Assembly: GCF_035946055.1 (NCBI RefSeq)
Contig: NZ_CP108364.1
Span: forward strand, 2,480,001 to 2,544,000
Direction of reading: 5' to 3'
DNA length: 64,000 nt
From: Streptomyces sp. NBC_01341
GTDB lineage: Bacteria > Actinomycetota > Actinomycetes > Streptomycetales > Streptomycetaceae
Shown: piece after piece, positions 17,441 through 25,527 of the stretch
How positions within the stretch are numbered: position 1 is the stretch's first letter
Layout of the letters: every line of letters begins with the position of its first letter
The notes under the pieces: model-generated
Told to the model about the DNA's origin: nothing
Seen by the model: only the letters and a program-made list of their open reading frames with translations
Databases searched by the model: none
Program-made: the position numbers and the translations under genes

Positions 17441-19710
17441 CCAGAACCGGGGGGACGGGCACCGAGCTGCCCGTGGGGTTCAAGAGGCATCTGCGGGTGG
17501 AGGCGATCGAGGGGGACGCCGTCTACCTGCTGTCGGAGCAGGGGACGACCGCCCTGCAGGGCCGTGAGGTTCAGGAGCTCGCGGCCCTGCTGGACGGCAC
17601 CAGGACCCTGTCCGACGTGCTGAGGGACGCGGCGGCGACACTGCCGCCCGCGACCGCGGCCGGCATGATCGCGGAACTGGCCCGCGCCGATCTCATCGGT
17701 TACCACGACCCGGCCGCGGACGTCTCGACCGAGGCGTACTGGGAGTTCGCCGGCATCGACGGTGCGAGCGCCTCCGCGTCGTTCCGCACGACACCGGTGG
17801 AACTCGTCACCCTCGGCCGCACGGATCCGGCCGCCGCGCGGGCCGAGTGCGTGGCGGCGGGGCTGCGGGTGACGGAGCCTGGCCGGGGGGAACCGGCCGC
17901 GCTGTCGCTCGTCCTCGTCGACGACTACCTGGACCCGCGGCTGGCCGAGGTCGACGCGGCGCACCGGGCCGCCGGCCGGGCCTGGCTGCCGGCGAAACCG
18001 AGCGGCGCGGAGACCTGGGTGGGGCCGGTGTTCGGCACTGGGGACACCGCGTGCTGGGAGTGTCTGGCCCACCGCCTGCGCGGCCACCGCACCTCGCGGG
18101 CACCGGTGCTGCACGCCCTGGGCCTCGCCGGGACCGTGCAGGTCCCCGAGGTCTCCTTCGCCCCGGTGCGGGCGCTGGGGCTGCACACCGCTGTCCTGGA
18201 GGCCGCGAAGTGGGTGGCCGGCATGCGCTACGACGGCCAGCGGGCCGTCTGCCGGCTGGACACCCGCACCCTGCACATCGAGCGCCACCGGGTGGACCGC
18301 CGCCCGCAGTGCGGCGTGTGCGGGGACCCCGGGCTCGTCGCGGACCGTGTACGAAGACCCTTCCGTCTCGGGTCAAGTCCGAAGGCGCACACCGTGGGGG
18401 GAAACCACCGTGCGCAGAGCGCGGAGACGGTGCTCGCCCGCTACCGGCACCTGGCGGATCCGGTCACCGGCATCGTGTCCGGGCTCCGCCCGGCACCCGA
18501 CTCCCCGGACGGCCTGAACCGGTACGTCGCCGGGCGCAACATGGCCCTGGGCGACAGCCGTTCGCTCGCGGGGCTGCGCGGTGGGCTGCGGGGGCAGAGC
18601 GGGGGCAAGGGGACGACTCCGCAGGAGGCCGAGGTGGGCGCGCTGTGCGAGGCGCTGGAACGTTACTGCGGCACTCGTCAGGGCGACGAGCCCACCGTGC
18701 GCGGCACGCTCGCGGAGTTCGGTGAGGCGGCGATCCACCCCAATCTCTGCCAGCTGTTCGCGGACCGGCAGATCCGGGACCGCGCGAGCTGGAACGCCGG
18801 GCAGTCCCGCTTCCAGCAGATACCGCCGCCCTTCGACCCGAAGGCTCCGTGCGACTGGACCCCGGTGTGGTCGCTCACCTCCGGGACCCCAAGGCTGCTC
18901 CCCACCTCGATGCTGTACTTCGGCGCGGGGCCGGGCGGCGTGCCCGCCGCACCCTGGGCCGACTCCAACGGCAACGCGGCGGGCAGCAGTCCGGAGGACG
19001 CCGTCGTGCAGGGCTTCCTGGAACTGGTGGAACGGGACGCGGTGGCCCTGTGGTGGTACAACCGGACCCGGCAGCCGGCCGTGGACCTGGACGCGTTCGA
19101 CGAACCGTGGCTGGCCAGGACCCGGCAGGCGTACGCGCGGCTGCACCGTGACGTGTGGGTGCTCGACCTCACAGCGGATTTCGGCATTCCGGTGATGGTC
19201 GCGCTGTCCCGGAGCACCCGGGGTCCGGCTCAGGGCATCTCCTTCGGGTTCGGGGCTCATTTCGATGCCCGGCTCGCATTGCGCCGCGCGGTGACGGAGA
19301 TGGCGCAACTGCTGCCACCGGGCGGGGAAACCCCTCAGCCGCATTCCGCGGACCGGCATCTGTCCGCATGGTGGCGTGAAGCCACCGTAAACAATCAGCC
19401 ATACCTCTGCGCGGATCCAGCCGAAACAGCGCGCACTCCCGGTTCCTACCCGTATGCCGCGAGCACGGATCTGCGAGAGGACGTCGAGTGCGCCGAAATC
19501 CTCGTGCGGAAACGGGGGATGGAGATGCTGATTCTGGACCAAACCCGCCCCGACGTGGGACTTCCCGTAGCGAAGGTGATCATTCCGGGGATGCGTCACT
19601 TCTGGGCCCGATTCGCCCCGGGCCGCTTGTTCGACACACCGGTGAAACTCGGACGCCTCGAAAGGGCCGTCCGGTACGAAGAATTGAACCCCGTACCGCT
19701 GTTCGTCTGA
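17437..19710 (+). CDS. fused ThiF-like/YcaO azoline-forming cyclodehydratase
   Basis: 757 residues. N-terminal half (about 10-300) is the leader-binding, E1/ThiF-like partner domain with zinc tetracysteine: Cys206/Cys209 in ACWECLAHRLRG and Cys292/Cys295 in PQCGVCGD. C-terminal half (about 330-757) is a YcaO domain with the ATP-binding signature QSGGKGTTPQEAEVGALCEA followed by LERYCG, and ends in NPVPLFV, a Pro-containing tail like those of TOMM cyclodehydratases. Such fusions bind the precursor leader and cyclise Cys/Ser/Thr to azolines using ATP. No FMN-dependent azoline dehydrogenase, TfuA, peptidase or YcaO-partner methyltransferase is present, so the final ring state is open. It starts within the precursor stop codon. 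Confidence 0.92.
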   Translation: MTRTGGTGTELPVGFKRHLRVEAIEGDAVYLLSEQGTTALQGREVQELAALLDGTRTLSDVLRDAAATLPPATAAGMIAELARADLIGYHDPAADVSTEAYWEFAGIDGASASASFRTTPVELVTLGRTDPAAARAECVAAGLRVTEPGRGEPAALSLVLVDDYLDPRLAEVDAAHRAAGRAWLPAKPSGAETWVGPVFGTGDTACWECLAHRLRGHRTSRAPVLHALGLAGTVQVPEVSFAPVRALGLHTAVLEAAKWVAGMRYDGQRAVCRLDTRTLHIERHRVDRRPQCGVCGDPGLVADRVRRPFRLGSSPKAHTVGGNHRAQSAETVLARYRHLADPVTGIVSGLRPAPDSPDGLNRYVAGRNMALGDSRSLAGLRGGLRGQSGGKGTTPQEAEVGALCEALERYCGTRQGDEPTVRGTLAEFGEAAIHPNLCQLFADRQIRDRASWNAGQSRFQQIPPPFDPKAPCDWTPVWSLTSGTPRLLPTSMLYFGAGPGGVPAAPWADSNGNAAGSSPEDAVVQGFLELVERDAVALWWYNRTRQPAVDLDAFDEPWLARTRQAYARLHRDVWVLDLTADFGIPVMVALSRSTRGPAQGISFGFGAHFDARLALRRAVTEMAQLLPPGGETPQPHSADRHLSAWWREATVNNQPYLCADPAETARTPGSYPYAASTDLREDVECAEILVRKRGMEMLILDQTRPDVGLPVAKVIIPGMRHFWARFAPGRLFDTPVKLGRLERAVRYEELNPVPLFV

Positions 19711-19799
19711 ATCCGGCTACCCGCTGCGTCCGCTGGCTCACGGACTAGCGAAGACATAGCATGCGTCCGCCACGGTTGGTCCTTGGCGAGGAGGCGGCC

Positions 19800-21008
19800 A
19801 TGCCGACGAGGAACATCGCTCCGTTCTCACCCCGGTCACAGGCGCCCGCGCCCAGGCTGGCCCGCGCGGTCATCGTCGTGGCCCTGCTCTGCTACAGCGC
19901 CATGACCGTGCTCAACGTCGTCCGGACACGCCCGCCCACCGGGCAGCTGGTCGTCTGCGTCGGGCTGGTTCTGGCCGTGTTCGGCGTACAGTTCGCGGTC
20001 TCGTCGCCGCAAGCCCGCCGGTGGCCGACCGGCCGGAAAGCGCTTGTCCTTTCTGTACAAGTGGTGCTCACCTTCGCGCCGCTCGTCTGGTTCGGCACCA
20101 ACTGGGGAAGCATGGAGGGTCCGCTCGCGGCGTCGCTGCTGCTGACCCTCCCCGCTCGCTACGCCTGGCCGAGCTACGGACTGCTGATCGCCTTCATCCC
20201 GGTCTACAACGTGCTGGCCGGGGCGACCGTCGACCTGGTCCTGTACTTCACGATCGCCGGCGTCCTCACCGGTCTCGTCATCTACGGCCTGACCCGCCTG
20301 ACGGACCTCGTGCACGAGGTGCACGCCACCCGGGAGGAACTCGCCCGGATGGCCGTGACGCAGGAGCGGCTGAGGTTCGCCCGGGACCTGCACGACCTGC
20401 TCGGATACAGTCTTTCCGCGATCACGCTCAAGGGGGAGCTGATCCAGCGGCTCATCGTCAGCCGCCCCGACAAGGCCCGCGAGGAGACGCTCTCGGTGCT
20501 GCGGGTGGCACGCCAGGCGCTGGCCGACGTACGGCTGGTGTCCAGCGGCTACCGGGACATGTCACTGGCCGAGGAGGCGGAGTCCGCGGGGGCGGTGCTC
20601 TCGGCCGCGGACATCCGCGCCGATGTCCGGGTCGAGTGCGGGCGGCTCCATCCGGTCGTCGACACCGTGCTCGCCACGGCACTGCGTGAGGGAGTGACCA
20701 ACATCCTGCGGCACAGCGGGGTGCGCGTCTGCACCATCACGGCGTCCGTGGAGGAAGAAACGGTCCGTCTCGGACTGACGAACGACCGTCCGAACGCGCA
20801 GACCGACGCTTTCTCCGCACGGTCCGGCGGGAGCGGACTGGACAACCTGCGCTGCCGGTTCGACGCCATAGGCGGGGGCCTCGACGCCGGGCTGCGGGGG
20901 GACGGACGCTTCCATCTGGAGGTCTGGGCGCCGGTCCAGCCGCGCAACCAGGAGGACGAGCTGCTGATCCTCGCGCCGGCGGCCTCCGAGAGAACCGCCG
21001 TGGCCTGA
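19800..21008 (+). CDS. sensor histidine kinase (HPK7/NarL-type)
   Basis: 402 residues from ATG 19800, chosen because GAGGAGG lies just upstream; an ATG at 19761 is in frame but has no ribosome site. Residues about 20-165 hold several membrane helices without a large extracellular domain. The dimerisation/phosphoacceptor motif is RFARDLHDLLGYSLSAITLK, typical of the HisKA_3 family, followed by a HATPase domain (ALREGVTNILRHSG, SGGSGLDNLRCRFDAIGGG). Paired with the response regulator 22 bp downstream; resembles DesK/R-type systems. Signal unknown; probably tunes expression of the cluster. Confidence 0.92.
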   Translation: MPTRNIAPFSPRSQAPAPRLARAVIVVALLCYSAMTVLNVVRTRPPTGQLVVCVGLVLAVFGVQFAVSSPQARRWPTGRKALVLSVQVVLTFAPLVWFGTNWGSMEGPLAASLLLTLPARYAWPSYGLLIAFIPVYNVLAGATVDLVLYFTIAGVLTGLVIYGLTRLTDLVHEVHATREELARMAVTQERLRFARDLHDLLGYSLSAITLKGELIQRLIVSRPDKAREETLSVLRVARQALADVRLVSSGYRDMSLAEEAESAGAVLSAADIRADVRVECGRLHPVVDTVLATALREGVTNILRHSGVRVCTITASVEEETVRLGLTNDRPNAQTDAFSARSGGSGLDNLRCRFDAIGGGLDAGLRGDGRFHLEVWAPVQPRNQEDELLILAPAASERTAVA

Positions 21009-21030
21009 CCACACCATCTGACCGGGGGTA

Positions 21031-21648
21031 ATGATGCTGGATGTGAGAATCCTCCTCGCCGAGGATGTCCACATGATCCGTGGCGCACTCGTGGCGCTGC
21101 TCCAGCTGGAGCCGGATCTGCACGTCGTCGCGGCCGTGGACCGCGGCGACACGATCGTGCCGACAGCACTCGCGTCCAAACCGGACGTGGCCGTGATCGA
21201 CGTCGATCTCCCCGGCATCGACGGGCTCACGGCGGCAGCCGAGCTCCACGAACAGCTGCCCAGCTGCCGCACGCTGATCCTCACGAGCCTCGGACGGCCC
21301 GGCACGCTGCGCCGTGCCCTGTCGGCCCACGTCTCGGGCTTTCTGCTCAAGGACTCACCGCCGGACCAACTCGCGCTCGCCGTGCGGTCCGTGGCGACCG
21401 GGCGCCGGGTCGTGGACCCGCAGCTCGCCCTGACCGCCTGGGACTCGCCGGAGAACCCGCTGTCGCCCCGCGAACTGGAGGTACTACGGCTCGCCGCCCG
21501 CGGCGCCGACGCCGCCGAGATCGCCGGCTGCCTGTACCTGTCCAAGGGAACGGTCCGCAACTACCTGACGGCGATCGTCGGCAAGCTGGGCGCCCGCAAC
21601 CGCATCGACGCGATCCGCATCGCGGAGGAGGCCGGCTGGCTGCCGTGA
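21031..21648 (+). CDS. LuxR/NarL-family response regulator
   Basis: 205 residues. Receiver domain with the acidic pocket LLAEDVHM, phospho-acceptor Asp in VAVIDVDLPGIDG and Lys in GFLLKDSPPD; LuxR-type HTH at about 140-200 (LSPRELEVLRLAARGADAAE, then LSKGTVRNYLTAIVGKLGA). Cognate to the kinase immediately upstream. Its 3' end overlaps the oppositely oriented PPTase frame by 165 bp. Start at 21031; ATG 21034 is equally possible. Confidence 0.93.
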   Translation: MMLDVRILLAEDVHMIRGALVALLQLEPDLHVVAAVDRGDTIVPTALASKPDVAVIDVDLPGIDGLTAAAELHEQLPSCRTLILTSLGRPGTLRRALSAHVSGFLLKDSPPDQLALAVRSVATGRRVVDPQLALTAWDSPENPLSPRELEVLRLAARGADAAEIAGCLYLSKGTVRNYLTAIVGKLGARNRIDAIRIAEEAGWLP

Positions 21649-22491
21649 CCGAGAGCCTGTCGGGGCCGGGCGTCCGGCGCCGGGAGCGCCCATCAGCGCG
21701 TCGAGCATGCCGGCGTCCAGGGTCGTGCCGACCGACAGGTCCGACAGCTCACCGAAGCCGGTGTCGCACACCGCCGCACTGACGACGTACCCCTCCCCTG
21801 CCGGACGGGTGACGAACTGCCACTCGCCGCCGGGTACGGGCGACCCGTCCGGGCGCACCAGCCGGCTGGAATCCCCGTCCAGGTCGAAGCCGAACTCGGT
21901 GAACCGGAAGCGCAGACCCTGGCCGAGGGCCTTGCTGTACGCCTCCTTGAGGGTCCAGAGCCGCACCATCGTGTCGTTGCGGGCCTCGTCACCGCCGGCG
22001 TCCAGCCGCTCCTTCTCGTACGGGGTGCACGCCTGACGCTCGGAACCGGTGTGCGCGAGCCGGCGGTCCGCCCGCTCCACGTCGACACCGATGCGGCCCC
22101 TGCGGGTGATCCCGACGACCATCATCTCCTCGGTGTGGCTGAGGCTGACGTCGATCTGGTCGCAGCCCCGCACGTACGGCCGCCCGCCCGGCTGGTACGC
22201 CAGGTCGACCAGGTCCGGGGCGGTCCGCAGCGCGGCCGCCGCCGTCTGCCGCAGGAACAGCCGGGAGGCGACGAACCGTTCCCGGATGCGCGGCTGGGTG
22301 ATCGTCTCGTAGCGGCGCCAGTCCCGGCCGAGCCGCCGGCGCAGGTCCGACTCGGTGCCGCCCCGCGGCTGCCAGGCGGGCATCGTCGCGTGCAGCACGA
22401 CACTGCCGGTAAGGGACAGTTCCTCGTGGAGTCCCTCCCAGGGGCCGTCCGGGCCTTCGGCGAGCAGCAGGCGTCCCACCCGCGCCCTCAC
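21484..22491 (-). CDS. 4'-phosphopantetheinyl transferase (Sfp type)
   Basis: 335 residues from GTG 22491. Sfp-type motifs are clear: GGRPYVRGCDQIDVSLSHTE, then GRIGVDVERADRR (Mg-binding Asp/Glu) and RLWTLKEAYSKALGQGLRF (W-x-x-KEA). It activates carrier proteins; three different carriers in this cluster (ACP, ACP-AT, PCP) need it. The domain ends near residue 260, but the frame has no stop until 21484, so the last ~55 codons are antisense to the response-regulator 3' end and are probably a non-functional tail. It begins 1 bp after the ACP-AT stop, thus cotranscribed. Confidence 0.9.
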   Translation of the reverse strand: MRARVGRLLLAEGPDGPWEGLHEELSLTGSVVLHATMPAWQPRGGTESDLRRRLGRDWRRYETITQPRIRERFVASRLFLRQTAAAALRTAPDLVDLAYQPGGRPYVRGCDQIDVSLSHTEEMMVVGITRRGRIGVDVERADRRLAHTGSERQACTPYEKERLDAGGDEARNDTMVRLWTLKEAYSKALGQGLRFRFTEFGFDLDGDSSRLVRPDGSPVPGGEWQFVTRPAGEGYVVSAAVCDTGFGELSDLSVGTTLDAGMLDALMGAPGAGRPAPTGSRSRQPAGLLRDADRVDAVAGAQLADDRRQVVADRSLGQVQAAGDLGGVGAAGGEP

Positions 22492-22492
22492 C

Positions 22493-23743
22493 TCAGGCTC
22501 CGGACAGAGCCGCGGCCAGCGGCCCGGCGTCGAGGGCGGAGATCACCCCTGCCAGGTCCACGGCGTCACTCGCCGGCCCCTGGCACACGGGCAGGCACAC
22601 GGGGCCGCGACGGCCACCGCCCATCCGCCGCAGGTACGGCGTGAGAACGGCCTGCGGGCCGATCTCGACGACGTGCGTGGGTGTCTGCTGCGCGAGCAGG
22701 CTGCGCGCGGCGTCGGCGAACCGGACGGGCGCGGTGATCTGCTCGGTCCAGTACGGGGCGTGCAGCGGCTCGGTGGCCAGCCGGCCGTACACCGTCGAGT
22801 AGAACGGCACACGGGCGGCTCCCCCGGGCATCCGCCGGACGATCGCCTCGAACTTGGCGACGACGGGGGCCATCAGCGGCGAGTGGAAGGCGTGCGACAC
22901 GGCGAGGTGGCGGCAGGGCACGCCGCGTTCCTCGAGCCGGACCTCGATGCGCTCCAGCGCCGCCTTGTCGCCCGAGAGCACGACGGCCTTGGCCGCGTTG
23001 ATGGCGCTGATGCCCACGGCCGGTTCGGCCGCGACGAGTTCGGCGGCCTCGTACGGTGTCACGCAGGTGGCCATCATGCCGCCGCCGGGCGGCAGGTACT
23101 GCATGAAGGCGCCGCGCATGGACACCAGCTTCGCCGCGTCGGCCAGGGTGAGCGCACCGGCGACCGTGGCCGCCGCGAACTCGCCGATGCCGTGGCCGAG
23201 GACGGCCACCGGGTGCACACCGGCCTCCTCCAGGGTCCTGGCGAGGGCGTACTCCACGGCGAACAGGGCGGGCTGTGTCATCGCGGTGCGGTGGATGCCC
23301 GGGTCGTCGGCGAAGATCATCTTCACGACCGACTGCTTGGTCCACGGCGTGATCGCCGCGTCCGCCTCGTCCAGGAAGGCGCGGTAGCCGGTCGAGTTCA
23401 GGTAGAGCCCGGAGGTCATGCCCGGGTGCTGGGAGCCCTGGCCGGTGAAGACGAACGCGGCGCGGACCCTGCTGCCACCCCGGTTGACGTCCCGCATGGC
23501 CAGGAAGTCGGCGAGCTGCCGCAGCGTCGGGTACGCCCAGATGTCCTCGGGCTCGATGAGCGAGCCGAACTCCTCCTCGATGTCGCCGTAGAGGCTGAGG
23601 CCGGCCACCGAGTCGAGGCCCTCCTCCGCGAGCGACACGGTGTCGTCCACCGGCCGGCCGAGGTAGTGGGCGACCCGTTCGGTGAGCCATTCACGGTGGG
23701 CCACCGCGAAGTCATCCTGTGCGCGCGGGGGTTGGTCCTGCAT
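22493..23743 (-). CDS. ACP-acyltransferase didomain protein with altered AT nucleophile
   Basis: 416 residues from ATG 23743. Residues 1-85 are a carrier domain with Ser45 in EEGLDSVAGLSLYG. Residues about 93-400 are an AT domain: FTGQGSQHPGMTSGLYLNS, AFHSPLM with catalytic His, and a C-terminal VVEIGPQAVLTPYLRRM. The nucleophile motif is GHGIGEF: Gly185 replaces the Ser of GHSxGE, so standard acyl transfer is unlikely. It may be a structural or docking AT, or use another mechanism. Next to FAAL and an acyl-CoA dehydrogenase homologue, the carrier domain probably receives the acyl-AMP product. The frame extends far upstream but that part is antisense to the dehydrogenase gene and is not coding. 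Confidence 0.88.
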   Translation of the reverse strand: MQDQPPRAQDDFAVAHREWLTERVAHYLGRPVDDTVSLAEEGLDSVAGLSLYGDIEEEFGSLIEPEDIWAYPTLRQLADFLAMRDVNRGGSRVRAAFVFTGQGSQHPGMTSGLYLNSTGYRAFLDEADAAITPWTKQSVVKMIFADDPGIHRTAMTQPALFAVEYALARTLEEAGVHPVAVLGHGIGEFAAATVAGALTLADAAKLVSMRGAFMQYLPPGGGMMATCVTPYEAAELVAAEPAVGISAINAAKAVVLSGDKAALERIEVRLEERGVPCRHLAVSHAFHSPLMAPVVAKFEAIVRRMPGGAARVPFYSTVYGRLATEPLHAPYWTEQITAPVRFADAARSLLAQQTPTHVVEIGPQAVLTPYLRRMGGGRRGPVCLPVCQGPASDAVDLAGVISALDAGPLAAALSGA

Positions 23744-23793
23744 GGGAGTGCTCCCTGTCTGGCTCTGGGGCGGGGGGCCGCCCGGGGTGGTGG

Positions 23794-25527
23794 TCAGGCG
23801 AGCGGCGAGCTGTAGAGGTCGTAACTGCGGCGGTTGTGCAGCCGGGCCATGGCCTCGTCCAGCACCAGCCGCTCGCAGTCCTCCGGCCGGTCGGGCAGGG
23901 GGAGCCCGAGCCGTCTGACGAGCCGGTACAGCACCGCGGTGGCCCAGGCGGGGGACGCCAGGAAGGAGTCGGTGCGCCCCGGCCCGGCGTGCCGCTGCTC
24001 GCGCCACACCCCGAGCGCGGCCGCCCCCGCGAGCACGAGGGTGTAGCGGTCGGCGAGGCCGAAGCTGTACGGGCTCGACAGCGCCTCCCTGTCGCCCTCG
24101 GGCACCTTCTCGAACGCCTTCTTCAACTCGACGAGCTCTCCGGTGAGCGCCCTGGCCAGGAAGCGCAGCGGCGGGCCGCCGTCCCCCTCGTCGCCCTGCC
24201 CCCCGACCGATTCGAGCAGGTCCGTGCAGGCGACCAGGGTCGCGGCGAGCGGGTCGCCGTCGCCGAGCAGCGCCGGCTGGGACAGGTCCAGCGGCGGCAG
24301 CGGCTCGTGCGGGCGGAACAGCGAGGGGGGCGGCTCGGGGTCGGCGAACCAGGCGTGCCGGGCGAAGTACGGCAGCTGCGGAAGGATGCTGACCTGCCGG
24401 CCGGCGCTGCCCGCGTGCCCCAGTGAGGTGACGGGCAGGTCCCGCCGCTGCTTCTGGAACATGCCGTACGCCCCGTCCTGGGCGAACGTCTCCTCGCCCA
24501 GCACCGACGACATCGCGTCCATGCTCTCGGCCACGAGTTTGGGCGCCAGGTACGCGGCGGCCGCCGCGTACGCGCTCATCTGGCGGGGCAGCAGGTGCAG
24601 CGCCCTGGTGGCCACCAGGGCGAGGCAGTCGATGACCAGCAGGTCGAGGAAGCCGCCGGTGATCACATCGCGCACGTGCTGCACGTCCAGCGAGGAACGT
24701 CCGTCGGCACGGGTGCGGTTGGCGAACCGCGCGACGGTGCGCAGCGCGGTGTCCGCGCCCGCCAGCACGATGGAGGGGATCAGCCCGCGGATGAGGAGGG
24801 AGGAACGCAGGGACAGCTCGTAGCCGTCGCCGACGGCGCCCAGCACCGCGTCCGACGGTACGGGGCACTCGCTGATCCGCAGGCCGCCGAACTCGGCGCT
24901 GCGCATTCCGGTGGTGGCGCGCCGGGCCAGGTCCTCGACCCGTTCGGCGGGCAGCTCGTCCCGGTCGAGCAGCAGGACCGTGTGGCTGCGGCCGCGCTCG
25001 GCGCCCTCGGTGCGGGCGAAGATGACCAGGCCGGTGGCGCGGGAGGCGTTGGCGATGGCGGACTTGCTGCCGTCGAGGACCATCCCGCCGGGGACGGGGC
25101 GGGCGGTGAACTCGTCGCGCACGAAGTCGTTCCCGTGCGCGACCTCGTGCCGGGCGACGGCGACGCGGCGGCCGTCCAGGAGCAGCCGGGCGGCGTGCCT
25201 GCGCTGGTCCGGGTTGCCCGCGGTCCATACGGGGGCGGTGGCGAAGAAGCAGTTGAGTCCGTAGCCGAAGCCGAGGGAGGCGTCCCGCCGGAAGACGGGG
25301 CGCAGGAGCCGGCCGAGCACGTCCATCCGCTCCAGCCGGCCGCCCACGTCCGCGGGGACGAATTCGGCGTTGAGGTCGAAGGCGTCCAGCACCCGTTCGG
25401 CCTCGGGCAGGACCTCGCCCGCCGCGTCGGCGGCGAGCAGCCCGGCGGTGCCGAGGGGGTTGGCGGTGTCGTCGAGGGGGCCGAACGCCTGCTCCAGGGC
25501 GTCGATCCGCTCCTCCGCGGTGGTCAT
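23794..25527 (-). CDS. acyl-CoA/acyl-ACP dehydrogenase homologue
   Basis: 577 residues, longer than the ~380 of classic ACADs, with a C-terminal extension (about 400-577) of the size seen in FadE-like enzymes. Middle domain features: ARHEVAHGNDFVRDEF, LDGSKSAIANASRATGLVIF and DRDELPAERVEDLARRATTG; helical C-domain from about 270. It should oxidise the alpha-beta bond of an acyl thioester using FAD. ATGA overlap with the FAAL gene links the pair, as in acyl starter modules where FAAL loads and ACAD desaturates the acid on a carrier. I cannot point to the catalytic Glu with certainty. Confidence 0.8.
   Translation of the reverse strand: MTTAEERIDALEQAFGPLDDTANPLGTAGLLAADAAGEVLPEAERVLDAFDLNAEFVPADVGGRLERMDVLGRLLRPVFRRDASLGFGYGLNCFFATAPVWTAGNPDQRRHAARLLLDGRRVAVARHEVAHGNDFVRDEFTARPVPGGMVLDGSKSAIANASRATGLVIFARTEGAERGRSHTVLLLDRDELPAERVEDLARRATTGMRSAEFGGLRISECPVPSDAVLGAVGDGYELSLRSSLLIRGLIPSIVLAGADTALRTVARFANRTRADGRSSLDVQHVRDVITGGFLDLLVIDCLALVATRALHLLPRQMSAYAAAAAYLAPKLVAESMDAMSSVLGEETFAQDGAYGMFQKQRRDLPVTSLGHAGSAGRQVSILPQLPYFARHAWFADPEPPPSLFRPHEPLPPLDLSQPALLGDGDPLAATLVACTDLLESVGGQGDEGDGGPPLRFLARALTGELVELKKAFEKVPEGDREALSSPYSFGLADRYTLVLAGAAALGVWREQRHAGPGRTDSFLASPAWATAVLYRLVRRLGLPLPDRPEDCERLVLDEAMARLHNRRSYDLYSSPLA

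Noticed and set aside
23744..25228. Upstream extension of the ACP-AT frame to 25228
   Set aside because: The extra sequence lies antisense to the acyl-CoA dehydrogenase gene, is Arg/Pro-rich and has no ribosome site; ATG 23743 gives a natural carrier-domain N-terminus.
23794..25527. Acyl-CoA dehydrogenase homologue as a prolyl-PCP oxidase for pyrrole formation
   Set aside because: The A domain code points to valine rather than proline, and this gene is coupled to FAAL and the ACP-AT, not to the PCP.
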